Source of the DNA: Streptomyces sp. TRM68367
GTDB taxonomy: Bacteria > Actinomycetota > Actinomycetes > Streptomycetales > Streptomycetaceae
Direction: 5' to 3'
Assembly: GCF_014495685.1 (NCBI RefSeq)
Contig: NZ_JACTVI010000009.1
Coordinates: forward strand, 39,547-103,546
DNA: 64,000 nucleotides
Below the pieces are notes generated by a model that was given only the letters and a program-made list of their open reading frames with translations, did not search any database and had not been told where the DNA came from. The position numbers and the translations under genes were made by a program. Position 1 is the first letter of the stretch; every line of letters starts with the position of its first letter. Of this stretch, positions 31,066 to 39,645 are shown piece by piece.

Positions 31066-31451
31066 AAAGGACCGGAATCCTCAACCGCCACCTCTCCGGC
31101 GCCCTGGCCGAACTGGGCCACGGTGACGGCGTCCTGGTGTGCGACGCGGGCATGCCCGTACCCGACGGTCCGCGCGTCGTCGACCTGGCCTTCCGGGCCG
31201 GGGTGCCGTCCTTCGCCGAGGTCCTGGACGGCCTGCTGACCGAGCTGGTCGTGGAGGGCGCGACGGCGGCGAGCGAGGTGCGTGAGGCCAATCCGGCGGC
31301 TGCTGGGCTGCTGGAGGGGTGCTTGCCCGACCTGGCCTTGGTCCCGCACGAACGCCTGAAGGAGCTGTCGGGGGGTGCGCGGCTCGTCGTACGGACGGGC
31401 GAGGCGCGGCCGTATGCGAATGTGCTGCTGCGGTGCGGGGTGTTCTTCTGA
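31062..31451 (+). CDS. rbsD: D-ribose pyranase
   Basis: 129 residues from GTG 31062 overlapping rbsK. Converts beta-pyranose ribose to the furanose used by ribokinase. Family signature MKRTGILNRHLSGALAELGH at the start, CDAGMPVP, and the C-terminal TGEARPYANVLLRCGV with the sugar-binding Tyr and Asn. Complete length. Last gene of the operon; a 15-bp terminator stem follows. Confidence 0.9.
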   Translation: MKRTGILNRHLSGALAELGHGDGVLVCDAGMPVPDGPRVVDLAFRAGVPSFAEVLDGLLTELVVEGATAASEVREANPAAAGLLEGCLPDLALVPHERLKELSGGARLVVRTGEARPYANVLLRCGVFF

Positions 31452-31484
31452 GCGGCTGAGGCTCTCCGGGCTCCGGAACGCCTT

Positions 31485-31518
31485 CGAGGGGGCCCGATCC
31501 GTCGATCGGGCCCCCTCG
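31485..31518 (+). terminator. rbs operon terminator
   Basis: A perfect 15-bp stem: CGAGGGGGCCCGATC (31485-31499) with its complement at 31504-31518, loop CGTC, 33 bp after rbsD. Confidence 0.8.
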
Positions 31519-31669
31519 GCGTGTCCCTCCCCATCAGAACTCCCGCGGTCCCCCCAGGTCCCCCTCCCAGAAGTTCTGATGCCAAGTACGACCCGCGGGG
31601 TGGGGGAAGGGTTGCACGGCCCCTGGAGATTTCTTGCGCGATCTTTCCGAACCGCCGTGCTCCCTGGAA

Positions 31670-31760
31670 TCACGCCTGGTCAGGGGGCCGCGGCACGATG
31701 GTCACCGCGCGGTAGTCGTACCCGTCCTGCTTGAAGCCCGGTGCTTCCCAGCCCTCCGCT
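31670..31760 (-). pseudogene. Possible C-terminal fragment of a lost gene
   Basis: On the minus strand the frame WEAPGFKQDGYDYRAVTI continues to PRPPDQA and a stop, with protein-like composition but no upstream part. It looks like the last 30 codons of a deleted gene; family not identified. Confidence 0.25.
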
Positions 31761-31890
31761 GAAGGATCTGGCGAACGCTCCGCACGGCCGCTACGTCCTC
31801 ACCGGCACGGTCCGTTTCGCCCACCGGGGCACCGAGTGGGCCGACCGCGTCGAGGCCAACAGGGCAGTGGCCTACCGCGTGGGCGCATCG
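31750..31890 (+). pseudogene. Transposase-like remnant
   Basis: About 45 codons: LTGTVRFAHRGTEWADRV followed by EANRAVAYRV. This resembles a segment just before the catalytic domain of IS605 OrfB-like transposases of Streptomyces. No catalytic residues, no ends and no partner gene remain. Identification is from memory of the motif only. Confidence 0.35.
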
Positions 31891-31923
31891 TGCGACCGAG
31901 GCGACTCCGCTAGCCTCCGCCGT

Positions 31924-32187
31924 ATGAAGAAACTACTGGTCGCAGCAGGTGTGGCAGGCGTTGCGCTCACCGCAGCCGGCGCCGCAGCGTACGGGCCGTG
32001 GAACCAGGACACCGGTGTCACGATCAACCATGAGCCCGAGAAAAGCCGCGCAGACTACATCAAACTCTGGCAGCAGGAGCTCGAGGAGGACGGCAAGGAA
32101 CTACCGCCGAACGTCGACGAGATGAGCAAGCAGCAGATCATCCATGAGTGGACGAAAGAGTTCGCCAAGGACGCGGAGCCAGGCTGA
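31924..32187 (+). CDS. Small secreted or anchored protein
   Basis: 87 residues. MKKLLVAAGVAGVALTAAGAA is a signal or anchor segment, followed by a hydrophilic charged domain (EPEKSRADYIKLWQQELEED, then MSKQQIIHEWTKEFAKD). No Cys. No ribosome site precedes the ATG, but TAGCCT lies eight bases upstream, so a leaderless transcript is likely. Codon use includes several A/T-ending codons, less biased than the neighbours. A perfect 14-bp terminator follows the stop. No family recognised. Confidence 0.65.
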   Translation: MKKLLVAAGVAGVALTAAGAAAYGPWNQDTGVTINHEPEKSRADYIKLWQQELEEDGKELPPNVDEMSKQQIIHEWTKEFAKDAEPG

Positions 32188-32194
32188 GCGGCAC

Positions 32195-32235
32195 ATGAAG
32201 GCGGCCCCGCACGCCATGTGTGGGGCCGCCTTCAT
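32195..32235. terminator. Terminator after the small secreted protein gene
   Basis: ATGAAGGCGGCCCC (32195-32208) pairs perfectly with its complement at 32222-32235, 8 bp past the stop. Confidence 0.8.
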
Positions 32236-32246
32236 GGAGCTGCAGG

Positions 32247-32654
32247 TCAGCTGATGCTGTTGGCCGCGTCGATCGTGTTCCCAGCCATCGTGTCGTGCTC
32301 GGAAGAGAATGTCGGTGCGCTGGTGGCCCTCGCCTGGGTAGCCGGCGTCGTAGACGTCGCTGTGGTCGGTGACGTTCTCGGCGAAGGTGTAGCCGAAGGC
32401 ACCCACGTTGTCCTGCAGCTTGCCGTAGGTGGGGTGATCGTTGAGGACCAGGGCTGCGTAGCGGAGTTGATCACGTCTCCGCTGTCGATCCAGTCGTCGT
32501 TGACGATCTTCGACTTGATCGTTTCCCCGTAGGGGCCGCTTCCGTCGCGGTAGCCCGGAATGAACGTCATGGTGTTCATGAAGCCGGCAGAGCCGCTGCC
32601 GTCACCCATGTGGACGCAGTGCCCGGCCGTCCACAACCTCCCGGGGCAGAACAC
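32247..32654 (-). pseudogene. Trypsin-like serine protease remnant
   Basis: Pieces of an extracellular chymotrypsin-fold peptidase lie in two frames. TAGHCVHMGDGSG carries the catalytic His, followed by GFMNTMTFIPGYRDGSGPYG and NDDWIDSGDV. After a frameshift near 32465 come AALVLNDHPTYGKLQD and GAFGYTFAENVTDHSDVYDA. The N-terminal signal region and the catalytic Ser segment (GDSGG-like) are absent. So it is truncated at both ends and frameshifted; inactive. Confidence 0.7.
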
Positions 32655-32806
32655 CTAGGGCTGGTTGCCGGGCTGCGCGGAGTTGGCGGGCGCGGGCGCG
32701 TGCCTGCACGCAGGGTGGGTTCGGCGGCCTGCGGGTGGTGGGTGGATCTGGTCCGTCAGTCCGTTGTGTGCGGGGGCGGGCGTCCCGGGCGCCCCCAGCA
32801 GCAGCC

Positions 32807-33853
32807 TCACGCCCTCGGCACGCCAGTCGAGCCCCGTACCATCAGCTCCCCCCGCACCGTGGCGATCCCCCCGGGCGGCGGCTCCTCGCGCCCCATCGCG
32901 ATGCGGCCGGCCCGCGCCCCCGCCTCCGCGAGGGGGAGGCGGACCGTCGTAAGCGAAGGCACCGCGTCGACGCTGAACGGGAGGTCGTCGAAGCCGGCGA
33001 CCGAGACGTCCTCGGGGATGCGGAGGCCGGAGTCGCGGAGGGCGGCGCAGGCGCCCAGGGCGACGGAGTCGTTCGCCGCCACGACGGCGGTCAACGTCGG
33101 GTCGCGCCGCAGCAACTCCAGCGTGGCCTCGTAGCCGGACTGGCGGTCGTAGCGGCCGTGGACCGTCCAGGCGGGGTCCTCCGCGATGCCGTGGCCGGCG
33201 AGGGCGGCGCGGTGGCCCTCCAGGCGGTGGCGGGTGGTCGTACGTTCCTCGGGGCCCGCGATGTAGCCGAGGCGGTGGTGGCCGAGGCCGATGAGGTGCT
33301 CGGTGAGTTCGCGGCCGCCGCCGCGGTTGTCGAAGGTGAGGGCGATGGCCCCGGTCTCCGGTGCGGGCGGGCGCCCGCACAGCACCACGCGTGTGCCGGC
33401 GTCCTGGAGCTTGCGCAGCTTCGCGGCCACCGCCGTCTTGTGCGCCACGTCCTCGATGGCGCCGCCGGTCAGCACCACCGCCGCCGCCCGCTGCCGCTGG
33501 AGCAGGGTCAGGTAGGTCAGCTCGCGTTCCGGGGAGCCGCCCGTGTTGCAGACGACCGCGAGTCTCTCGCCGCCCGCCCGGCCGCCGGGGCCGCCGATCT
33601 CGGCCTGGATCGCGCTCGCCATGATCCCGAAGAAGGGGTCGGCGATGTCGTTGACCAGGATTCCGACCAGGTCCGACGTGGCGGCCGCAAGTGCGCTCGC
33701 GGGGCCGTTCAGGACGTAGTCGAGCTCGTCGACCGCCTTCAGCACCCGCTCACGGGTGGAGGCTGCCACCGGGTAGTTCCCGTTCAGCACGCGCGACACC
33801 GTCGCGGGGGAGACCTGCGCGCGGGCCGCCACGTCCGCCAGGGTCACCGTCAT
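32807..33853 (-). CDS. LacI-family transcriptional regulator
   Basis: 348 residues from ATG 33853, with GAGGAC upstream. HTH VTLADVAARAQVSPATVS with hinge VLNGPASALAAATS, then an effector domain (VGILVNDIADPFFG to AGFDDLPFSVDAV). It is divergent from the oxidoreductase/DUF993/epimerase operon and probably controls it through the AAGCGCTT palindrome in the shared 344-bp region. Ligand unknown, expected to be a sugar or cyclitol. Confidence 0.8.
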   Translation of the reverse strand: MTVTLADVAARAQVSPATVSRVLNGNYPVAASTRERVLKAVDELDYVLNGPASALAAATSDLVGILVNDIADPFFGIMASAIQAEIGGPGGRAGGERLAVVCNTGGSPERELTYLTLLQRQRAAAVVLTGGAIEDVAHKTAVAAKLRKLQDAGTRVVLCGRPPAPETGAIALTFDNRGGGRELTEHLIGLGHHRLGYIAGPEERTTTRHRLEGHRAALAGHGIAEDPAWTVHGRYDRQSGYEATLELLRRDPTLTAVVAANDSVALGACAALRDSGLRIPEDVSVAGFDDLPFSVDAVPSLTTVRLPLAEAGARAGRIAMGREEPPPGGIATVRGELMVRGSTGVPRA

Positions 33854-34061
33854 GTCCTCGTCCTCCGGTCGCCCATCTCGTCGTCCGCCCCCCTCATGGG
33901 ACCCATCCTCGTCCGCACTCATATACACACAGGCCCATGGGCACGGTTCCACAGCCCCTTGGCCAGGGGTTCCTACCGCCCTTGGCCATGGTTTCGAGCA
34001 GACCTTACGGCCCCGACCCCCTTTCGTTCGCCCCCTCGAACAACTTGCCCCTGGCGCGGTC

Positions 34062-34112
34062 TTGTCCGGACCGCGGTTCAGAGGCTAGCTTCTCCTTGAA
34101 TAGAAAGCGCTT
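34062..34112 (+). promoter_or_regulatory. Promoter and LacI-type operator of the 34198-37330 operon
   Basis: TTGTCC (34062-34067) and TAGCTT (34086-34091) have 18-bp spacing, and the palindrome AAGCGCTT (34105-34112, extended GAAAGCGCTTGC) lies just downstream where repressor binding would block elongation. The rest of the 344-bp divergent region shows nothing else clear. Confidence 0.5.
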
Positions 34113-34197
34113 GCTGTAACGGTCACCAGTAAAACCGACGACACCACGAGACGACGGCAGAGCCGGTTGCGCCGGTGGCGCCAATGAAGGGAATGAC

Positions 34198-35349
34198 GTG
34201 ACACGCAAGACGGTGCGTATCGCCATGAACGGCGTGACCGGGCGCATGGGCTATCGCCAGCACCTCGTCCGCTCCATCCTGGCCCTCCGCGAGCAGGGCG
34301 GCCTCGACCTCGGCGACGGCACCGTGCTGTGGCCGGAGCCGATCCTGGTCGGCCGCCGTGAGCACGCGCTCAGGGCACTGGCCGATCAGCACGGCCTGGA
34401 GCACGTCTCGACGGACCTGGACGCGGTCCTCGCCGACGAGACGGTGGACATCTACTTCGACGCCCAGGTGACCTCCGCCCGCGAGGAGGCGATCAAGAAG
34501 GCGATCGCGGCGGGCAAGCACATCTACACCGAGAAGCCGACGGCCACGGGGCTGGAGGGCGCCCTCGAGCTCGCCCGGCTCGCCGGCGAGGCGGGCATCA
34601 AGCACGGGGTCGTCCAGGACAAGCTCTTCCTGCCCGGCCTGCTCAAGCTCAAGCGGCTGATCGACGGGGGCTTCTTCGGCCGGATCCTGTCCGTGCGCGG
34701 CGAGTTCGGCTACTGGGTCTTCGAGGGCGACTGGCAGGCCGCCCAGCGCCCGTCGTGGAACTACCGCGCCGAGGACGGCGGCGGCATCGTCGTCGACATG
34801 TTCCCGCACTGGGAGTACGTCCTGCACGAGCTGTTCGGCCGCGTGAAGTCGGTGCAGGCCCTGACCGCCACCCACATCCCGCAGCGCTGGGACGAGAACG
34901 GCAAGCCGTACGACGCCACCGCCGACGACGCCGCGTACGGCGTCTTCGAGCTCGACGGCGGCGCCATCGCGCAGATCAACTCCTCCTGGGCGGTGCGCGT
35001 GAACCGGGACGAGCTGGTCGAGTTCCAGGTGGACGGCACCGAGGGCTCCGCGGTCGCGGGCCTGCGGAACTGCCGCGTCCAGCACCGCAGCGCCACCCCG
35101 AAGCCGGTCTGGAACCCGGACATCCCCGCCACCGAGGTCTTCCGTGACCAGTGGCAGGAGGTGCCGGACAACGCCGAGTTCGACAACGGCTTCAAGGCCC
35201 AGTGGGAGCTGTTCCTCAAGCACGTCTACGCCGACGCCTCCTACCACTGGGACCTGCTGGCCGGCGCCCGCGGCGTCCAGCTCGCCGAGCTGGGGCTGAG
35301 GTCCTCGGCCGAGGGCCGCCGTCTCGACGTACCGGAGATCACGCTGTGA
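34198..35349 (+). CDS. Gfo/Idh/MocA-family oxidoreductase
   Basis: 383 residues from GTG 34198 (AAGGGA upstream). Rossmann N-terminus (RIAMNGVTGRMGYRQ) for NAD(P), the family EKP motif (YTEKPTATG), and a C-terminal alpha/beta substrate domain containing DMFPHWEYVL with the usual catalytic His. Likely a sugar or cyclitol dehydrogenase. First of three genes linked by GTGA overlaps and divergent from a LacI regulator. Exact substrate unknown; an inositol-like or sugar-acid route is plausible from the partners. Confidence 0.85.
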   Translation: MTRKTVRIAMNGVTGRMGYRQHLVRSILALREQGGLDLGDGTVLWPEPILVGRREHALRALADQHGLEHVSTDLDAVLADETVDIYFDAQVTSAREEAIKKAIAAGKHIYTEKPTATGLEGALELARLAGEAGIKHGVVQDKLFLPGLLKLKRLIDGGFFGRILSVRGEFGYWVFEGDWQAAQRPSWNYRAEDGGGIVVDMFPHWEYVLHELFGRVKSVQALTATHIPQRWDENGKPYDATADDAAYGVFELDGGAIAQINSSWAVRVNRDELVEFQVDGTEGSAVAGLRNCRVQHRSATPKPVWNPDIPATEVFRDQWQEVPDNAEFDNGFKAQWELFLKHVYADASYHWDLLAGARGVQLAELGLRSSAEGRRLDVPEITL

Positions 35350-36497
35350 CCATTCGACTTCCCTCCGCAGAAGGCGGGTTGCGGACCTACGAGTCCCGCC
35401 AGGAGCCCCTCTCCCTCGCCGCGGGCGCCCCCTTCACCTCCCGTACGGTCTTTTCCGCGGCGCACGTCGTCGCCGATCCGTACGCGGACGTCACGCCCGA
35501 CTCGCCCGCCGCCGTCGACTGGGACGCGACGCTCGCCTTCCGCCGCCATCTGTGGTCGCACGGGCTCGGGGTCGCCGAGGCCATGGACACCGCGCAGCGC
35601 GGGATGGGGCTGGACTGGGCTGGGGCGGCGGAGCTGATCCGGCGGTCCGCGGCCGAGGCGCGGAGCGTCGGCGGGCGGATCGCCTGCGGGGTCGGCACCG
35701 ACCAGATCGCCGCCGGGTCGCTCGCCGAGGTGCGGGCGGCGTACGAGGAGCAGCTCGCCGTCGTCGAGCAGTCCGGCGCGCAGGCGATCCTGATGGCGTC
35801 CCGGGCGCTCGCGGCGGCCGCCTCCGGCCCCGAGGACTACCTGGAGATCTACGGCCATCTGCTGCGCCAGTCCGCCGAGCCGGTGGTCCTGCACTGGCTG
35901 GGCCCGATGTTCGACCCGGCGCTGGAGGGCTACTGGGGGTCGGCCGACCTGGACGCGGCGACCGACGTGTTCTTGGAGGTCATCGCCGCGCACCCCGACA
36001 AGGTGGACGGCATCAAGGTCTCCCTGCTGGACGCGCAGCGGGAGATCGACCTGAGGCGCAGGCTGCCGCAGGGCGTCCGCTGCTACACCGGCGACGACTT
36101 CAACTACCCCGAGCTGATCGCGGGCGACGAGAAGGGCTTCAGCCACGCGCTGCTGGGCATCTTCGACCCGCTGGGTCCGCTGGCGGCTCAGGCGGTGCGG
36201 GTCCTGGACACCGGCAACGTCGCCGGATTCCGCGAACTCCTCGACCCCACGGTCGAGTTGTCCCGTCACCTCTTCCAGACGCCGACGCGCTTCTACAAGA
36301 CGGGCGTGGTCTTCCTCGCCTGGCTCGCGGGTCACCAGTCGCACTTCACGATGGTCGGCGGCCTGCAGTCGGCCCGCTCGCTCCCGCACTTCGCGCGGGC
36401 GTACGAACTCGCCGACGGCCTGGGCCTGTTCCCGGACCCGAAGCTCGCCGAGGAGCGCATGAAGACCCTGCTGTCGCTGTACGGGGTGGAGCAGTGA
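35346..36497 (+). CDS. DUF993 / dihydrodipicolinate synthase-like TIM-barrel protein
   Basis: 383 residues from GTG 35346 overlapping the upstream stop. A (beta/alpha)8 barrel resembling the DapA superfamily: HWLGPMFDPALEGYWGSAD, then DGIKVSLLDAQ, whose Lys could be the Schiff-base residue, and CYTGDDFNYPELI. Probably an aldolase or dehydratase in the same pathway as the flanking dehydrogenase and isomerase. The third gene begins at its stop (GTGA). Not assigned to a known reaction. Confidence 0.8.
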   Translation: MTIRLPSAEGGLRTYESRQEPLSLAAGAPFTSRTVFSAAHVVADPYADVTPDSPAAVDWDATLAFRRHLWSHGLGVAEAMDTAQRGMGLDWAGAAELIRRSAAEARSVGGRIACGVGTDQIAAGSLAEVRAAYEEQLAVVEQSGAQAILMASRALAAAASGPEDYLEIYGHLLRQSAEPVVLHWLGPMFDPALEGYWGSADLDAATDVFLEVIAAHPDKVDGIKVSLLDAQREIDLRRRLPQGVRCYTGDDFNYPELIAGDEKGFSHALLGIFDPLGPLAAQAVRVLDTGNVAGFRELLDPTVELSRHLFQTPTRFYKTGVVFLAWLAGHQSHFTMVGGLQSARSLPHFARAYELADGLGLFPDPKLAEERMKTLLSLYGVEQ

Positions 36498-37330
36498 GCA
36501 ATCCGGACCTCTCACGTTTCTCCATCAACCAGATGACGGTCAAGCAGCTGTCGATGCCGGAACTGGTCGACGCCTGCCGGGACTTGGGCATCGGCAACGT
36601 CGGCCTCTGGCGTGAACCGGTGCAGTCGTACGGCCTGGAGGCGACCGCCAAGCTGGTCCGCGACGCGGGCCTGACCGTGACGACCCTGTGCCGGGGCGGC
36701 TTCTTCACCGCGATCGACCCGGAGGAGCGGGCCGGCGCGCTGGCCGACAACCGCCGTGCGATCGACGAGGCGGCGGCGCTGGGCACCGACACGCTGGTCC
36801 TGGTCTCCGGCGGCCTGCCGGCGGGCTCGAAGGACCTGCACGGGGCGCGGGAGCGCATCGCGGACGCGCTGGCGGAGCTGGGGCCGTACGCCGAGTCGCA
36901 CGGCGTACGGCTGGCGATCGAGCCCCTGCACCCGATGTACGCCTCCGACCGGTGCGTGGTCTCCACCCTCGGCCAGGCGCTGGACCTCGCCGAGCGCTTC
37001 CCGGCGCAGCAGGTCGGCGTGACCGTGGACACGTACCACATCTGGTGGGACGACCGGGCGCCCGAGCAGATCGCCCGGGCCGGCGCCGGCGACCGTATCC
37101 ACACCTTCCAGCTCGCCGACTGGACAACACCGTTGCCCGAGGGCGTGCTCACCGGGCGCGGCCAGATCGGCGACGGCGCGATCGACATGCGGGAGTGGAA
37201 GGGCTACGTCGAGGCGGCCGGGTACACCGGCGCCATCGAGGTCGAGCTGTTCAACGACGGGTTGTGGGCGCGGGACGGGCGCGAGGTGCTGGCGCAGACG
37301 GCGGCACGTTTCGTCGAGCACGCCCTGTGA
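36494..37330 (+). CDS. Sugar phosphate isomerase/epimerase family protein
   Basis: 278 residues from GTG 36494. AP-endonuclease-2-type TIM barrel as in IolE, IolI and xylose isomerase: metal ligands expected in IEPLHPMY (Glu), VTVDTYHIWW (Asp, His), HTFQLADW (His) and IEVELFND (Glu). Last gene of the operon; a 10-bp terminator stem follows 15 bp later. Probably isomerises the keto intermediate made by the oxidoreductase. Confidence 0.85.
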   Translation: MSNPDLSRFSINQMTVKQLSMPELVDACRDLGIGNVGLWREPVQSYGLEATAKLVRDAGLTVTTLCRGGFFTAIDPEERAGALADNRRAIDEAAALGTDTLVLVSGGLPAGSKDLHGARERIADALAELGPYAESHGVRLAIEPLHPMYASDRCVVSTLGQALDLAERFPAQQVGVTVDTYHIWWDDRAPEQIARAGAGDRIHTFQLADWTTPLPEGVLTGRGQIGDGAIDMREWKGYVEAAGYTGAIEVELFNDGLWARDGREVLAQTAARFVEHAL

Positions 37331-37345
37331 CCACGTGGTTGGGGT

Positions 37346-37374
37346 GCCCCCGGCTTCGGCTCTCAGCCGGGGGC
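37346..37374 (+). terminator. Terminator of the sugar operon
   Basis: GCCCCCGGCT (37346-37355) pairs perfectly with AGCCGGGGGC (37365-37374), 15 bp past the stop. The sequence also resembles the dispersed GGGTGCCCCCG-type repeats of Streptomyces. Confidence 0.7.
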
Positions 37375-37380
37375 CGCTCA

Positions 37381-37947
37381 TCAGCGTGACTGCTGGGCCA
37401 GGGAGTTCAGCAGGGCCGCGCCGCGCCCGGCGTCGTCGACGCTGACGGCGAACTCCCGGCCGCCGCGGGGACGGACGACCAGGAACTCGCCGCCGCGCAC
37501 CATCACGGACTCGATGTCGGCGGCGGCCCGGCGCCGCCTCGGCCGGCCCAGCGGGCCGAGCCCCACTTCGAGCCCCACTTCGAGCCCCTGCTCACCGACC
37601 TGTGCCCGTACGGACGCGCAGCCGAGGCCCGCGAGTGAGGCGAGGGCGAGCGGCGCGGCGACCCATGCGGTCCGGCCGTCCAGCAGGCCCACCAGCCCCG
37701 CCAGGGCGACACCGATCGCCAGCAGGCCGACGGCGCCGGCGAGCGCGTGGAGCCAGGCGTTCGACGCGCGGGAGAGCCACACGAAACGCTCTCCCGTGGG
37801 GATCTCCATCGCCGGACCGGCCACCGCCGCCCCGCCGGCGACCGGCGTCCCACGGCCGGTCAGCCAGCAGATCGCCCCCACGACGGCCGCCAGCGCGAGG
37901 GCCACGAGGACCCAGGCCGTCGCCAGGTCCGCCGGGCCGGGGACCCT
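37381..37947 (-). pseudogene. C-terminal half of a DUF1648-like membrane protein
   Basis: The frame ends QQSR and shows three membrane helices (WVLVALALAAVVGAICWL, AGAVGLLAIGVALAGLVGLL, AAPLALASLAGLGCA), then RPRRRRAAADIESVMVRGGEFLVVRP. It lacks the N-terminal helices and start. Between ADIES and MVRGGE about 25 residues usual in the family seem missing. A short tandem duplication (GLEVGLEVGL) is also present. The 5' break falls at a GC hairpin facing the truncated DHFR gene. Non-functional. Confidence 0.6.
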
Positions 37948-37975
37948 CCCCCGCAAGCGGGGGCACCCCCAGCCG
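37948..37975. repeat. Dispersed GC hairpin at a deletion junction
   Basis: CCCCCGC-AA-GCGGGGG (37948-37963) followed by CACCCCCAG, the form of the short intergenic repeat common in Streptomyces. It lies precisely between two divergent genes that both lost their 5' ends. Confidence 0.6.
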
Positions 37976-37980
37976 ACCGG

Positions 37981-38329
37981 ATGAACTCGCTGAAGAAGTA
38001 CGTCGTCACCAGCACGCTCACCGATGCCGAGCTGACCTGGAACAACACCACGCGCATCCCGGTGACGGGGCCGTCGCCCGGATCCCGAGCTGCGCGGCAC
38101 CGAGGGCGGTGACCTGGCGATGATGGGCAGCCCCACCCTCGTCCGCACGCTGCTCAGCGAGGGCTTGGTCGACGAACTCCAGCTCGTCGTCATGCCGGTG
38201 ATGCTCGGCGGCGGCAAGTCGGTCTTCCCGCGGGACGGGGGGAAGCGGCCGTTCGAGCTGGTGTCGGCGGTCTCGGCGAAGACCGGGGCGCAGGTGTGCG
38301 TGTACCGGCCGGCCGGCGAGGCGCAGTGA
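37981..38329 (+). pseudogene. Dihydrofolate reductase-family (RibD C-terminal) remnant
   Basis: Starts inside the family at MNSLKKYVVTSTLTDAELTW, frameshifts near 38070 (VTGPSPGSR), and resumes in another frame with GGDLAMMGSPTLVRTLLSEG, DELQLVVMPVMLGGGKSVF and the end AQVCVYRPAGEAQ. About 60 N-terminal residues are missing. This YyaP/RibD-type fold would reduce a pterin- or flavin-like substrate if whole. Dead by truncation and frameshift. Confidence 0.75.
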
Positions 38330-38397
38330 GCGGTGGGGGCGTCGCCGCATGGGCATGGACGGGCGGCGCCCCTTCGGTCTACGCTCGACCCGAGGAT

Positions 38398-38418
38398 ATC
38401 TCTGACTGAGTCAGAGAT
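38398..38418 (+). promoter_or_regulatory. MarR operator
   Basis: ATCTCTGACT and AGTCAGAGAT are perfect 10-bp arms around one G, 23 bp upstream of the MarR-GNAT start: a likely autoregulatory site. Confidence 0.65.
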
Positions 38419-38441
38419 CAGCGAGACCGGGGGCGACGACC

Positions 38442-39374
38442 ATGACCGTCCAGGAGATCCGCGCCTTCAACCGCTTCTACACGAACGTCATCGGCGCCCT
38501 CGACTACAGCCGCCAGCTGTACGCGCCGTACACCCTCACCGAGAGCCGCGTCCTGTACGAGCTCGCGCACTCCCCGCACACCGACGCGGCCGACCTGCGC
38601 GGTGCGCTGTCGCTGGACGCCGGGTATCTGAGCCGGATCCTGAACAAGTTCGAGCGGGACGGGCTGGTCGAGCGGGAGCCGTCCAAGGACGATCCGCGGC
38701 GGCGGCGCGTCACGCTCACCGCGCGGGGCCGGGAGACCTCCGCGCTGCTGGAGGAGCGGTCGAACGACGCGGTCGGTTCGCTGCTGTCCAAGGTCCCGGC
38801 CGACGACCGGCCCCGGCTCGCCGAGGCCATGCAGACCGTCCGCAAGCTGCTGTCCGACGGTCGCCGGCCGCGCCGCGACGACGTCGTGCTGCGCGAGCCG
38901 GGGCCGGGGGACCTCGGCTGGATCGTGCAGCGCAACGCCGCGCTGTACGCCGCGGAGTACAGCTGGAACGCCGACTACGAGGGGCTGGTCGCCCGGATCG
39001 TCGCGGACTTCGCCGAGGATCACGATCCGCACCTGGAGCGGGTGTGGATCGCCGAGCTGGACGGGCGGCCGGTGGGGTGCGTGATGTGCGTACGGGACGA
39101 GGCACCGGCCACCGCGCGGCTCCGCCTGCTGCTCGTCGAACCCGACGCACGCGGTCTCGGCATCGGCGACCGTCTGGTCCGGGCGGTCATCGACTTCGCA
39201 CGCGGCGTGGGATACCGCGACCTCGTCCTCTGGACCAACGACGTGCTCACCGCGGCCCGCCACATCTACCAGCGCCACGGTTTCGTGCTGGTCGGCGAGA
39301 AGCCTCACCGCTCGTTCGGCAAGGACTTGGTGGGGCAGGACTGGAGGCTGGAGCTGCGGGGGGTGCCGGAGTGA
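38442..39374 (+). CDS. MarR regulator fused to GNAT acetyltransferase
   Basis: 310 residues. Residues 1-145 form a MarR winged-helix domain (LTESRVLYELAHSPHTDAAD, SLDAGYLSRILNKFERDGLV, DDPRRRRVTLT). Residues 150-310 form a GNAT domain with the acetyl-CoA loop VEPDARGLGIGDRLV. Such bifunctional proteins are known in actinobacteria; the acetylated substrate may also be the effector. Autoregulation is suggested by the palindrome just upstream. Ribosome site weak (GGGGGCGACG). Confidence 0.85.
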   Translation: MTVQEIRAFNRFYTNVIGALDYSRQLYAPYTLTESRVLYELAHSPHTDAADLRGALSLDAGYLSRILNKFERDGLVEREPSKDDPRRRRVTLTARGRETSALLEERSNDAVGSLLSKVPADDRPRLAEAMQTVRKLLSDGRRPRRDDVVLREPGPGDLGWIVQRNAALYAAEYSWNADYEGLVARIVADFAEDHDPHLERVWIAELDGRPVGCVMCVRDEAPATARLRLLLVEPDARGLGIGDRLVRAVIDFARGVGYRDLVLWTNDVLTAARHIYQRHGFVLVGEKPHRSFGKDLVGQDWRLELRGVPE

Positions 39375-39645
39375 CGGAGCGGGGCATGAGCGCGACGGGC
39401 GTATGAGTGGGCTCCGGGGGCACGAGCAGACCGCAAAGCGTGGCCCGAGACGGACGGCGCGGGCGACCTGGCCGCCGGTGCACATCAACGGGTGCTGGAC
39501 GTCACCGAACCGCCGGACCGCAGGGCCGAGCGACCCCGGATGAGCCGCGCCTCGTGCGCGACCACGCCGGAAAGCCCGGACCCCGCCCCGCGTGCGGTCC
39601 ACAGCTCACCTTTGGTGACTCCCGGATCAAGTCTTAGTAGGGTCC

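Noticed and set aside
37381..38217. A 278-residue intact membrane protein
   Set aside because: The first 75 residues are antisense of the DHFR remnant; only the C-terminal part is real, so the gene is truncated.
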